From assembly GCA_973895155.1 (NCBI GenBank), contig OZ316894.1, positions 6,200,001 to 6,264,000 of the forward strand: DNA of 64,000 nucleotides, given 5' to 3'. The stretch is from Marsupella aquatica. Lineage: Eukaryota; Marchantiophyta. Made by a program: the position numbers and the translations under genes. This document shows, one piece after another, positions 24,776-36,705 of the stretch (positions are counted from its first letter, which is position 1; every line of letters starts with the position of its first letter). The notes below the pieces were generated by a model that was not told where the DNA came from, did no database searches, and saw nothing but the letters and a program-made list of their open reading frames with translations.

Positions 24776-26062
24776 CGAAACCTATAGTGGTGGTCTTGTT
24801 TGTAACAAAAAAATTCTAGGGGCCCTAGTTTGTCACAAAAGTTTTACAGGAGCCTATCAAGTAAATTTGTTTGCCAAGTGTCCCATCAAGCATATATCTC
24901 CTACTCACACTAGTAACAAAGATAGCGAGCCCAACCACGGTATATGTAAGTAACCACATGCAATAACATAGAAAAGGTCTGCAATTCTATGAGTAATATT
25001 TATTTATTTTTCTCAGCATATTTTACATTTCATGGCTACACCCAGGTACCACGGTAGACACAAAACCGCCGACCAGGCCCACTCAGTATCCTGTATCCAC
25101 TTCGGATATAGTACACATCATTGAATTCATACCCAAAACGCGCTGTCCCTCGTTTATTTATCCCCAAACACGACATGACGCGTCTGCTGCAATTCCAAAC
25201 TGTCACCGACAGTTTGGGCGGGCCCACGGACCAACTAAACACTGACCCCTCCGGATAACGTGCACATCGTTCAATTGAAGCCCCAAACACGCATCGACCC
25301 GTCCATTCTTCTCCAGACACGATTCAGCTGGTCTGCTGCAACTCCAAACTCGCTTCAACAGTTTGGGTGGAGATCTGGACCAATGAAACATCGACGCTCA
25401 GGATCAAGTGGAAATCATCACATTCATGCACCAAACAGACACGGTCGTGTCTCCCTCTCCTCAAACAATTCCTGCCATGTCTCGTTTTCCCCAAACATGT
25501 TTTTTTCGTGTCTGCTTATCGAGAAAAACGACGAAAGTAGCCTGCCGTGTGAACAGTTTGGGCTCTGGACCAGGTGATTGTCGCCAGCTCGAGTACTGTA
25601 GATCTCTCCGCCGTTAGCCCGTTAGCCTTTACCCCTCTGCAAATGAAAGAGTCAGTTTTCTGCCACTTCAGCTGGTCGTCGTGTCACTTAAAAGTCAGCT
25701 GATCGAGATCGAGGGACTGAGGGGGAGAGGGGGAGAGAGGGGCCAGAGGGAGAGAGAGATATAATATCAGCAAATCGAGGGAGTGACGGAGCACTTAGCA
25801 GGATCGAGAGTGGCAGTGATGCATTCTGGTGGATCGAGCTGGACAGACCTGTAGTTTGTTTTGGGCGGATCGAGAGTGGCAGTCAATTCGATAGTGGACT
25901 TTGGCGGATCGAGGAGTGACGCAGCGTTCTGCTGGATCGGGAGAGAGAGAGAGAGAGAGTTAGTAAAGCATCGAGAGAGGGAGTCGATTTTGGAGGATTG
26001 GATTGGGAGGGAGCTGGCCGCAAATAGAGGAAGAAGGAAGGAAGGAAGGAAGGACGGTGGCT
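24776..26062 (+). promoter_or_regulatory. PI-PLC upstream region and leader
   Basis: Contains a patchwork with recurrent 'ccaaacacg'-like words (about 25130-25510), then GA-rich leader sequence including a GA run (25939-25960) and a GAAG repeat (26033-26052) just upstream of the PLC start. An upstream ATG at 26003 is in frame with the PLC start and would add 20 residues. No clear TATA box. Confidence 0.4.
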
Positions 26063-29000
26063 ATGAGTCAAGCGCAAGCGAAGATGAGTTCCAAAGGTTC
26101 CAAAAGTTCCAAAAGTCCCGACTCGTTTAGCATTCTCGGGTGCTTCAAGAGGACGTTCAAGTCGGGGCAGCTTGTTGCGCCTCCGGGTGTGGAGGAGGTC
26201 TTCCGCAAGTATGCGGAGAACGATGTCATTGTCCCCGCGAAGTTTAAAGAGTTTCTGAACGCAGAGCAAGGTGAAACCGAGGTTACCTTGGAGGATGCCG
26301 AGAAGATCATCAATGACCAGATGGCTCACGAGAAGACGATATTGACGAAAGCGAAGCACTCCTTCACGTTGGATGCATTCCTTCAGTACCTTCTCGACCC
26401 GGTTGTCAACATTGCTTACTTAAACAAGGTGAGACGAAACTAGACGCGTCAATTTGTCCGTTTCTCATGTCCCGAGTAAGGCATGAATTAGAGTGGAGCC
26501 AATCCAGTACTTCACGGTGAATTCTAGCCCACTATTGTGGCTGCGGTAGTCGGCAGATCGGTGTAGATTGACTTGTGTGTTCCAACAATGCGTGATTCTA
26601 TAAAGCTGTCAAGAGTGTATATGGCGGATGTTTAGAGGTACAATCTGGGGCGTCCCAGATGACAGCTTCCATTCGATTGAAGTTGCTTTAATTGCAATGT
26701 CGGAATAGTTCTGCAGAGACGAGTGATAGCCGCCGAGCCTAATTGGAAGAACAGGTTGAATGTTTTGCTCCTTTCAATGCTGTATTTGTTAACCCTCCTA
26801 ACAGACAGTACTTTCTCTGCAATTCCACAGCTGCATCAAGACATGACTTTGCCGGCGTCTCATTATTACGTCTACACTGGTCACAATTCGTACTTGACTG
26901 GTAATCAGCTAAGTAGTGACTGCAGCGACAAACCTATCATTGACGCCCTGAAGAGAGGTGTTAGAGTTATCGAGCTGGACTTGTGGCCAAGCAAGAGCAA
27001 TAAAAGTGAAATTAGTGTTCTCCATGGCGGGTATTGAATTCTCAAGTTTTCAATTCTCCGTTTCTGTTCCTATGAAGGAATTTCATTTTCACTTGGAAAA
27101 CATTCAGTGGCCCATTTTCTGGGGGATGGGTCTTCTAGTAGTTTTTACAGGGTGGGAATTCATGTGGTTCTCGTTATGGCAATTTCAATATTTACTGCTG
27201 TTGTTGGATTATTCCAATTCACGAGCTTCAAAAGTTAATTGATGAGCATGGCGAATGCTTCTGTGGTTTTGTTTTCAAAAACTAACTTCGTGTCAAATTC
27301 TTGAGTATGCAGGACTATGACTTCTCCGGTGCCTTTTGAGACATGCATAGTTGCTATTCGTGATAATGCATTCGTAGCCTCCCCGTACCCTGTTGTCATC
27401 ACCTTTGAAGATCATCTCACACCAGCTTTGCAAGCTTCAGCAGCCAACGTAGGGCCCTGCTTGCTTTTGTATCCTGATTTTTATACCTTCATTAAGTGCA
27501 TGTCACCAAAGTGACAGTTGATTTACTCCTTTTGTACACTGTAGGAGAATTTTCACGACACTGTGCTGTTTTGATGGACAGATAACGACGCGAGTGTTAG
27601 GAAACATCTTGTATATTCCTGAGGAGAATGAGACGTTCACTGAGTTCGCTTCACCAGAATCAATGAAAGGCCGTATTTTAATCTCCACAAAGCCGCCCTC
27701 AGAGTACTTGAAGGGGAAGAAAGAGAAGGATGCGGTGGTCGAAACGGTGGGGAAGGCGGAGGGTGTTGCGGCCGAGAAGCCAAAACAAGCGAAAGCAGGT
27801 TCCAAGCCAAAGCCACCTACAACGGCAGATAATGACTGGGGGGAAGAACTTGAGGCCTATGGTGCCTCTGGACAAGCTGATCTGTCCGCAGAACAATCTG
27901 ATGAAGAGGTGGACGACGAAGGTCAGATAGATCACGTTTCTCATCCCGAGTATAAGAGGATTATTGCTATACGTGCTGGAAAACCCAAAGGCGGTACACT
28001 GATTGATGCTTTGAAAGTTGATGAATTCGTGAAGCGCGTGAGCCTCAGTGAGCCTCAGTTGGAGAAGGTGGCCGAGAAAAAACCATCTGCGTTGATTGAG
28101 TGAGTATGCACTCTTGAGTTCACGGTGCAAACCACATCATTCGTTAGAGCAAATTTCTGGTGTTTCCCGGAAGCCCCAAATCGTTTGGTTAACGAAACGT
28201 ATGCGATATTTTCTTATTTAGCGTTTTCTTTTTGGGTGAGTTTCCTTTGTCGTCCAGTTTCCGAGCTGCAAACTATCTCCTCACTGCTGGTCTCTTACCT
28301 GTTTATTTAATTTCACGTTCGCAGGTTCACAGAGCGAAATTTGTTGAGAATCTATCCATATGGGCTTCGATTCAATTCTTCTAACTACAACCCACTTATA
28401 GCCTGGTCTCATGGAGCACAGATGGTTGCCTTCAATATGCAGGTATCGCCTCGTATGTACCTATGCTCTGCAATTCTCATAAATGTTCCGCTTGAAATTG
28501 CTGGTTGAGGTGTAGAGGCTAATGCTTGATTTTAAATGGCTCAAAAAGCAGGTAGCATACATAGCACACTTTTAGAATGGACAATGGGCGAGCAATTGCG
28601 GGAGCCAATATAGGGACAATCATCAAGCCTGTAGTTAGCGTGGACGGTGGATGTTTTTCTTTATGATCACTTTCCAAGACTTACCGAAGCCACATTCGTT
28701 GTACCATGGAAAATCGATTAAAATCTAGTATAATGAAGCAGGAGAAATTTGTTGAGAAATCTCGATCTAAAGGCGGATGTAGTGCATCAATGGTAGAATT
28801 GACTTCTGAAAGCTTGTGGGGATGTACGAAATGGTTGCTACTGCTGTCACTGTGCGAGGTTTTCTCTAAATTCCACATTTCATTTCGAAAGAGTTCTGAG
28901 GGCTTACGTGCAGAATGGGTTAACTTGCCTCACTGCAGGGGTATGGTCGACCACTGTGGTTGGTCCATGGCTTCTTTCGAGCAAATGGAGGCAGTGGATA

Positions 29001-29902
29001 TGTCAAGAAACCAGATTTCCTTTTTCCGTCTGCGAATAAAATTAAGTTTGCTCCTTTGACGAAGGAGCTGCCACCCAAAATGAGATTGCGGGTACTCGTT
29101 TTGATCACTGTCATTTTCAAATTTCTGGTCAGGATGTTGCTGCTTTTCTGTATCTAATTAATGAAGACTCGTGATTTTTCGGAAAATTCTGTTTCATGAG
29201 TACAATTGTCTTATATTCGGAGTCATCCAATTACCCAGGTAAAAGTGATAATGGGCCTTGGCTGGTTGGAGAAGTTTGGCAAACATTTCTTCGACACCTA
29301 TTCTCCACCTGACTTCTACACCAGGGTAAGAGACTACTAGCCGGGAATTCTAAGCTTAGCGTATGCTATTACAGATACTGACGTGGTTATAGTAAGTATC
29401 GGGTGGACTCGTTGTGTTTAATGGTTGAAGTAGCTGATGGCTTCAAATGGCTTTGGTTGGTCAAATTTCGAGCTGTCTCTGCACGCTTCAGCTGGAGAAG
29501 GCAAAGATGTTCTTCCTCTTTTTTTCAAGTGTATGCATTGGATAGTTCCTGACGTCTGATCTTTTATATGGAATTTTGGAATGATTGCGTGTTTTATAGG
29601 TTGGAATAGCGGGAGTTCCGGCTGACGCAATCATGAAGAAGACGGACGCTATTGAAGATGAATGGATTCCGAAGTGGGAGAAGGAGTTCGAGTTCCCTAT
29701 CAGGGTGCCGGAGCTGGCCTTGTTGCGGGTGGAAGTGCACGAGTATGACATGACGGAGAAAGATGACTTCGGTGGCCAAACCTGCCTGCCTGTTTCGGAG
29801 ATCAAACCTGGATATCGTTGTATCCCTCTTATGGACAAGAAGGGCCGTGTATTGGAAGGCGTCCGGTTACTTTTGCAATTCACCATTCTCCCACCCTCGT
29901 AA
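26063..29902 (+). CDS. Phosphoinositide-specific phospholipase C (plant PI-PLC)
   Basis: Eight exons with GT/AG borders and matching phases: 26063-26428, 26831-27030, 27313-27448, 27582-28099, 28325-28442, 28939-29091, 29239-29325, 29600-29902, encoding 626 aa. Order: N-terminal EF-hand-like region (1-122); catalytic X domain with [20 protein letters not shown] and VIELDLWP; acidic X/Y linker; Y domain with [25 protein letters not shown] and [21 protein letters not shown]-terminal C2 domain with [20 protein letters not shown]. The catalytic histidines are at about H140 (TGHNS) and H187 (VLHGG). It hydrolyses phosphatidylinositol phosphates to inositol phosphates and diacylglycerol in a calcium-dependent way at the plasma membrane. 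Plant PI-PLCs lack the animal PH domain, as here. The start at 26063 is preferred; an in-frame ATG at 26003 is possible. It appears intact. Confidence 0.93.
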
Positions 29903-31060
29903 GAATTGTTCCCCTGACAATTAAGCTGGGACTACATATTGTAGAAGCAAGGGTTTACAGCCTGCTTGTCAAAACTGCCTACCAGCGCGGTTCAATCGTG
30001 GCAAGAACGGTTGGCTGGTGGAGCGCCTGTAAGTAGAGCATAGATTTCAGCAGCAGAAAGTTCTAGACGAGCTTAAACACTCAATGAACGTGTAAGTGGA
30101 GCATAGATATCAGCAGCAGGAACAACTAGTAGAGCTTAAATCCTCAATGGAACTGGTCTTCGACGAGGAAAGAGTTAGTTCCGAGATCCGCAAGTTTTAC
30201 AGCTGGTTATTAGTGGTGATGGGGTTGGACTCGATTGGGTGGGTGCTGGGGCATGCCCATGTTCCTCGGTTACTGGATTGAAACCAGCCATGAGGTTCTC
30301 TCTTCCATCCAAGCGACCTTTATCATGAACTCAGCAAATACACCTTAAGGCTGCAGTCTGAACGGACAGACGAATTGTGAGAAAGGAAACTTGTAGGAAT
30401 GTACTCTTAAATTGACAAGGACACATCACAACGGTGAGCGTCTTCCATACATGGGGACGGTTAGTCGACTTCTATTGATTCCTCTCCGCGGAGTTGATGT
30501 CTGTCTAATTCGGCTTTGAGCCCTGTACTGTACCTGGGGTCTCTGTAACTGCACATCAAAATATGACATATACTATGTACGACACCCCTGCATACAGTGA
30601 TAATACTAGTTTTTTCCTTTCAATCAATGAATGCAGTCACATTTTGAATCACCAGCAGGGCTGTACCTGGGGGCTGTCCACTCAATAAAGTGGTTCGGTT
30701 CATGTTCCTGCTTCCAATGTAGAATGACGAGGTAACGGCCATGTGAAAAACTTCGACGCACAAGGTCGATTCCAGAGAGCAATCCACTTCATTTACTGCA
30801 TCAACTCGTGGCTGTGCACTCCTCCATTGAGTGGCACTGCAGTTACTTATGACCAAAGTCATCGTTCTGAACTGTATGGCTTATTTTAGCGAAAACTATT
30901 GATCTCGCTTCCCGAGTGACAGGAGAAACGAAATAGCTTCAGATTTGTGCTTCACGCCAATGACACATTTAAGTACCCCACTAATGGCGGTTGTGTAGGA
31001 AATGAACCACACTCAAACTGATGAGGGATGCAGGCATGAAGGGCTTGTAGAGCACTATGT
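29903..31060. other. PLC 3' flank and intergenic sequence
   Basis: Probably includes the PLC 3' untranslated region. Near 30040-30130 the words 'agagcatagatttcagcagcag' and 'gagcatagatatcagcagcag' form a short direct repeat about 60 bp apart. No further gene was recognised. Confidence 0.4.
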
Positions 31061-31255
31061 TGTACAAGGGAGGTCCTTGGTTCAACTCCTAGCCTGTCCA
31101 TGCTATTGACAATTCCACCAGGTCCTTGGTTCAACTCCTAGCTGGTCCATGCTATTGACAATTCCAACAGGTTTGGCCATGCTATTGACAATTCCAACAG
31201 GTCCTTGGTTCAACTCCTAGCTGGTCCATGCTATTGACAATTCCAACAGGTTTGG
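31060..31255 (+). repeat. Short tandem duplications containing a B-box-like word
   Basis: 'ggtccttggttcaactccta' occurs at about 31073, 31121 and 31200, and 'ccatgctattgacaattcca' recurs between copies. The word 'ggttcaactcc' resembles a pol III B box, so a SINE origin is possible, but no A box or tail is convincing. Confidence 0.7.
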
Positions 31256-31670
31256 CCGTTGGACATGTTTTCTTCTGTGCTCTATGTCACTCTAAGCAGG
31301 ATAGTAAAGATAATAGTGCTTTTGCTTGTCTAACCAACTTGCTAAACACACAAACTGTCCTCAGTGCCGGTTTATCCCTTATTAGGCCCACTTACTCTTC
31401 CTTGTCTACTTCTGTCCTAGTTTGTGTACCATATAATCTAGATCAGTCACAATGCTCCATTAGGGCGTGTCATCGCATAGCCAAAGCTTTGAAATGATGG
31501 ATGATGGTATTCGGCCGTAAAGTAATGGTCATAACTTTTTCACAAGGTTCTGTAAAAGTTTTTTTTTTAAATTGTCACCAGCCTCTACAGTGATGGTAAT
31601 GGCATAAGACCAAGATTCCTCATGACAAAAAATTATGGACTATGAATTTCATAAGCCGTAAATTTTTGTG

Positions 31671-31908
31671 TTAGTAACCCATAACTAGGGAGTTAAGGTC
31701 CACCAAACTGTCAGCTTGAGACCCTTTATTAAGGGGGTGTCATAGCACTGCCTGAACCAAGGTCTAAATCAAGGTCTTATGGCTTTTTGTGTTCATAACC
31801 TGTAACTAAGGAGTTAAGGTCAATCAAACTGTCAGCTTGAGACCCTTTATTAAGGGAGTGGCATAGCACTGCCTGAACCAAGGTCTAAATAAAGGTCTTA
31901 TGGCTCCA
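31671..31908 (+). repeat. Tandem duplication of about 120 bp
   Basis: Two copies share 'actgtcagcttgagaccctt', 'tattaaggg' and 'catagcactgcctgaaccaa', with few differences. Confidence 0.85.
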
Positions 31909-33029
31909 TTAAAGCGAGTCATAGCACTGCATTATGGCTTAAAGTTTTTGGACTTACCATCCTTATGGGGAATGTATTCAAGTAGCAAGGTGGCCAAAAA
32001 GACATGTTGTGTCCTGGCCTGTCACTTAGTCAGGGCCCTCCTTTGACACTCCCTATTAATTTGTCTCTCGATCACTTTCTCTTTGCTGCGCCTCTTTTCC
32101 CTTTGTCACACTGCCTTGTTTTTCCCGAGTTACTTATGTCCCCAGTTCACTGTTCAAATATCTTAGTCAGGTAGATAATTTTATCAACATATTGTCATAG
32201 CTCGATTAGCTCCTTTATGACTAAGATCCTGTGCTACACTTAGATGAGAGTTCTTAGGTGTGAGTGGCCAGAACTACATGAGCTCTTCCATACCTTAGGG
32301 CTGTCTTGCGTGTGCAAGGTCTTCAAAAAATTGACACTTACATGACCATGATTGTTGGTAGCTAGGACCTGTGACCTGCTCACACACTCTCATGTCCTTC
32401 TTTGTTGTTTCTTGCTCTTGATTCTATGGGGCAATAAGCAGGAAATTTTGCAGTGTTGTAGTGGCAGGTTTTGTCTCATTATCAATTCAAAGGTCAGGAC
32501 CCCCCATGTCGTGACCAGACTAGTTATGACAGGCTTGACCACCAAAGTGCTCTAATATAACGTGAGTCTTATTAATGTGACACCACATGACTTTACAGTC
32601 ATGTATGAGTCTCCATAAGACATTGGAGCATATTAAAATATATGTTTTATTGAATAGTGGATAGTCATAGTCATTCTTAGTCTAAGTAATGTAAATGACT
32701 TTGGTCCAACCACATCCATTGTAGTCACAAAATTGACTTCAACATTTTCATTGTGGGCCCAACATGTGGCCCACAATGGTGACGGTCAATCATGTTGAGT
32801 GAAATGCTTTTATAACAAGGCAATGACAAATACCTTTAATTTAGGGTCTGCATCTCGGATTAAATCCCTTTACTCCCACTCACTCTACAGCCCTCTGGCA
32901 ACTTCCATTTTACCGTGGCCATATATCCGGCTGCCCCGGCCAACAACATGCAGTGTGGATATATCGGCGCGTGATTGGTTGCAATGTGAACCGTACCACA
33001 TTTATGATTTTGTTGCGTAGGTCAGGGCC
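31909..33029. other. Intergenic, no gene recognised
   Basis: Only short unsupported frames. No structured repeat was identified by eye. Confidence 0.4.
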
Positions 33030-33480
33030 ATACCTCACTAAATGGCCTCATTGTGACCAAAAGGGTATAGGGTTAAATATCAATTTGTGGCATGCTCATA
33101 TAAGGGTAGGTGTTGTCTTACTTCGAGTGTCACTCAGTGTTTTGATGTAACACTATTCAATACCCAAAACACCAAACTAAAAGGGCCAAAAACAAATGGC
33201 ATGCACACTTGGTCTTAGTGACCATTTAATCCTACGTGTCTCTCAACATGCCGATCAACGGGAAGTGTGCAAGTTTACTTAGGGTCGACCCCATGTGCAG
33301 ACGCAAAGGGATGAGACCTTAGGAGGACACAAAGTGTCAACTACTACCACCAGGGTTTAGGGTCTACTTTTTGCAAGGGAAACCAAGTGCCGAGCAGTCT
33401 GCTCCCAAGAATATACTTTTCCTCACTTGTTGTCGACTCTCGCACTCAGGTTTAGGGATTTGGCGCTTCTTGGAGGTAAC
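33030..33480 (+). repeat. Dispersed repeat, copy 1 (related to 55980-56760)
   Basis: Shares, in the same order and orientation with the right-hand copy, 'aaatggcct' plus 'tgtgaccaaaa', 'aagggtaggtgttgt', 'ccaaactaaaag', 'cttggtcttagt', 'tttaatccta', 'cacaaagtgtc', 'taccaccagggttt', 'tgcaaggga' and 'acttttcctca'. Divergence is substantial. It could be an old LTR-like or unclassified repeat; I saw no reverse transcriptase nearby. Confidence 0.65.
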
Positions 33481-35290
33481 CTTGCGGCTTTTTTGGTAAC
33501 AGAGCAGGCGGTAGTTGGCATTTAGGGTCCTCAGGTTGGGGCGGAGATGTGGAGGATTGAGGCTGCTGCGCCCATACATGTTTTTCTTTCAATTGGTGCT
33601 ACGATTGCTTGGTGACGGGAGGCTGTGGGATGTGTGTTGTAGCTGTTGTGATCAGTGACCTCCAGTTGGGAAGGACTTGCGAGAGCTGCGGTTGGGGAGG
33701 AGCTGCGGTCGGAGCTACAGCCGGTTGGAGGTGGTCGCAAGCTGGTAACAATTGGAGGGGTTAGTTTTCTGCAGCTCAAACCTATCCTTTTGTGCTTGTG
33801 GCCATGCTATCCTTTCTGCCAGTTCATGAGTTTGCTAGGGAGACTATGTATCAATTTTCTTCTCAGGAGGCGCTGAATGAGTTCTCTACCAGGGTTTGTC
33901 GAATTTGTTTACGGGTCCATCTAGTTGCGCCATACAGCTTAAACTTGTGTAAGCAACGCAAATCAGTTGCCTTATGCCTGTAGGATTGGGACCTAAATTT
34001 GTGAGAGCTGCAACATTGCAGGATTAGGGTCTGCATTTGCAACGCGATGACACTTGCAAGTTGATTCTCCACGTTCACAGAACTCCATTTTGCAACATCG
34101 CCCTTATCAATACTTTCACTAACTCTGGAATATTATAGTCCACTTGGAATTTTGATAGTGTACTTTTGGAAAATTGAATGTTACTTTTTAGAAATTTGAA
34201 AACATAGTTTTTGAGTTTTAAATAAGGGTTCTGAACAATTCCAATTTTCTTCCGGATACTTCAGCACCAATTTTGGAAACTTCAAGTTGTGATTTGGTAC
34301 AAACTTTTGAGACATAACATAAGAAAAGGGGCTTAGGTTCACACGTTGTTAACTTCATCCCAATGAGTTTTTTAATAGATAGAGACCAGCCACGAAAACC
34401 CACACGACAAGGGGGAACAAGCAGCCTCACACACAACAAAGAACATGCACAGCATACCCCTAAAAGCCCCAAAAAGACGAGGGCCAGAGAGTCGCACAAG
34501 AGTAAAGAGTAAAAGCTCAACAACAAGAGTCACCCTGACACCTAAGGGGCACGACGGAACAAAAGGTGCACTCAAAGCTTCAATGAAGAGTAACATATGA
34601 TCATTAAAAGTGGGCGGGACCAAGTGTAACAATCCAGAGGAGCATATAGTTTAGCAAGCAGTTTTGCAAGCTTTATCGATGCCTAGAATGATGCATACAA
34701 GAATTCTACATGTCTTGTTGTGAGGGAGGAGTATGATAGACGGAGGACTTTGCACAAGCTGTTCATCCGCACTCGAGCGCGAGCCACTCTCCTCCACCAA
34801 CACACGCAATAGGAGAAGGCATCGTGAGAACAAAGGGTCTCTATACTCTCTCCTCCCATCCCACACGTAGAGGGAGAAGCGTCGTGTGAAAAGAGGCTCC
34901 TCTCTGCCGAAGACCAAGTCGCTCCAGAAATAGAAGGGCAAAGAACAAGGGGATTGCAAATGAAAGAGCACCAACATCCTATTTGCATAACAAAACAACA
35001 TTCCACATTTGTACACATAAAGATAAGCTTGGTATATTCATAGGAAACATATGTGCCTAACAAAAATTCTGGTTGATGTCGGCGTAGGCATCCCTGAAAT
35101 ATATCAACCACCCATGCTCAGAAACACCGAAGCCTCCCAAGCGGAAAACACTAAGGCGGAAAACGCAAGCACTTTCTGTTCACACCTAAACATGATGCAC
35201 GATCAACTAACAAATTCCTACGCGATGATCGCATCCGCACAAAAAACAGCTCCAAAACACTTCCCGAGAGCTGACTCCAGAATGCCTCAT
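33481..35290. other. Intergenic, no gene recognised
   Basis: G-rich sequence with 'gctgcggttggggaggagctg' style near-repeats at about 33520-33750, then AT-rich sequence. Short duplications such as 'ggagaagg/cgtcgtg' occur at 34800-34900. The left end of the large element described below must lie somewhere in or near this stretch, but I could not find terminal repeats. Confidence 0.4.
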
Positions 35291-35776
35291 TCAATTGTTC
35301 CAGGATGATGGCATCCACTCGTCGGAGTCTGCATTATCGCTATCTAGAAATTCTTCCCTTGCCCATTCCTTCAGACTTCTCTCGGAGCTTCGTTTCTTCT
35401 TCAAAGGTCCGTAATACTCAGCCAAATGATCCCTCTTCCAACGACGCCTCATCTTCTGACATTCCTCCCGACGGATCCTCTTTTGTTGCCCCTCCGCGGC
35501 CTTTGTCGGCTTCTTCTCTTTCTCTTTCTGTTCCTCCTCCACCTCATCTGCAACAGGTGCCTGGTCGTTTGTCTTGTCATGACTAACCACAGTTTGGTTG
35601 CCAAGAGGAGGAATGGTTTCTGTTCTTGCAGCAACTCCAGAGTCAAAACTATTGGATGGCTCCGAGCACACAGAGAAGTTGGACCGCTCCTCATTTGCAT
35701 TCTCTGCCTGTAATGCTCTAGAACTCTTCTCCGCATGTAATGCCAAAGGACTCCTCACTCGTCTCCCAGGTGCCAT
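35291..35776 (-). CDS. Gene F: small highly charged protein of the large element
   Basis: An uninterrupted 161-codon frame begins MAPGRRVRSP. The first half is Ser/Glu-rich. The middle is Lys/Glu-rich, and a strongly basic segment (about 95-135, with KRIRREECQKMRRRWKRDHL and LKKKRSSERS) is followed by an acidic tail (EEFLDSDNADSDEW). I do not recognise a family. The basic block could be a nuclear localisation or nucleic-acid-binding region. It lies on the same strand as the transposase-like gene C, about 0.9 kb downstream of it, separated by a duplicated 360 bp block carrying the element's palindromes. It is probably an accessory gene of the same element. It could instead be the terminal exon of a longer gene. 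Confidence 0.5.
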   Translation of the reverse strand: MAPGRRVRSPLALHAEKSSRALQAENANEERSNFSVCSEPSNSFDSGVAARTETIPPLGNQTVVSHDKTNDQAPVADEVEEEQKEKEKKPTKAAEGQQKRIRREECQKMRRRWKRDHLAEYYGPLKKKRSSERSLKEWAREEFLDSDNADSDEWMPSSWNN

Positions 35777-35929
35777 TATGAAAGTTCAGGAAAATCACCA
35801 CGATCCAAAATGGTTGTCAAACGCTCAATTTGGAAAAGGAAGATTTGATCAGAAGGAGAGAGATGTTGGAGACTGAGCCAGAAGTTCATCACAAAGCATA
35901 ACTTGAAGGAGAGAAACAAGCCTCTCGAA

Positions 35930-36645
35930 TAAGGGTGTGTGTGATGAGATTCGGGATTTTCAAGTCATAAGTTCATTAAGACATCCTACGCGAGCATCGT
36001 GTGGCACAATTATGATACAAAAACCCGTGACCGGGCACCACACCATCATTGTGGCCACAACAGACCCGAGCCATAGGTCGACATGCGCGCCATTGCAGTG
36101 AAAGTGAAATTCAGTCCAAGTACACATCTTTCACTTTCCGAAGGTCATAATGATCCTAGAGCTGGGTAGTCTGGCCTACACGAGCCTCGTGCGGAAAGTA
36201 ACTGGAACCAACCAGCTCCAACCTCGCCTATTGTTCTCCCACAGTCCTCAACCCGACAAAATACATTACGTGTGAATATGGGTTTGTGTGATGAGATCCG
36301 GGATTTTCAAGTCATAAGTTGATTATGACATCCTACGCGAGCCTCGTGTAGCACAATTATGATACAAAAACACCTGTCAGTTTAACCTCAATAACGGAGG
36401 AAATTGAGCTCATCCCAAACAAATCTCGTGATCCGGCACCAAACCATCATTGTGGACACAACGGACACGAGCCAAAGGTCGACATGCGCGCCATTGCAGT
36501 GAATGTACACACCTTTCACTTTTCGAAGCTCAATATGATCCTCGAGCTAAGTAATCCGGCCTACACGAGCCTTGTGCGGAAAGTGACTGGAAAAAACCAG
36601 CTCCAACCTCGCCTATTGTTCTCCCACAATCCTCAACCCAACAAT
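35930..36645 (+). repeat. Tandem duplication of about 350 bp carrying palindromes
   Basis: Copy 1 (about 35930-36250) and copy 2 (about 36280-36645) share 'gggattttcaagtcataagt', 'gcacaattatgatacaaaaa', 'catgcgcgccattgcagtga' and 'cagctccaacctcgcctatt'. Copy 2 has about 55 extra bases near 36370-36425. Each copy has two palindromes of the CGAG type (see the next entry). Confidence 0.9.
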
Positions 36646-36694
36646 TAGGACGTGCCGTGCATCGCCAATTGTCTTCCACGCGAGTCTCGCGTCG
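35986..36694. repeat. Five CGAG palindromes downstream of gene C
   Basis: Copies at about 35986-36004, 36176-36194, 36333-36351, 36561-36580 and 36676-36694. All fit the pattern CTACRCGAG-NN-TCGYG with one or a few mismatches (for example ctacgcgagcctcgtgtag). They lie between genes F and C, in the likely 3' region of gene C. The same palindrome recurs at 40.1-40.9, 41.75-41.92, 42.68 and 55.0 kb. Confidence 0.8.
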
Positions 36695-36705
36695 AGTTAA
36701 GGATA

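Noticed and set aside
31060-31110. tRNA gene suggested by ggttcaactcc
   Set aside because: No cloverleaf arms or anticodon stem can be formed around it, and the word is part of a local tandem duplication.
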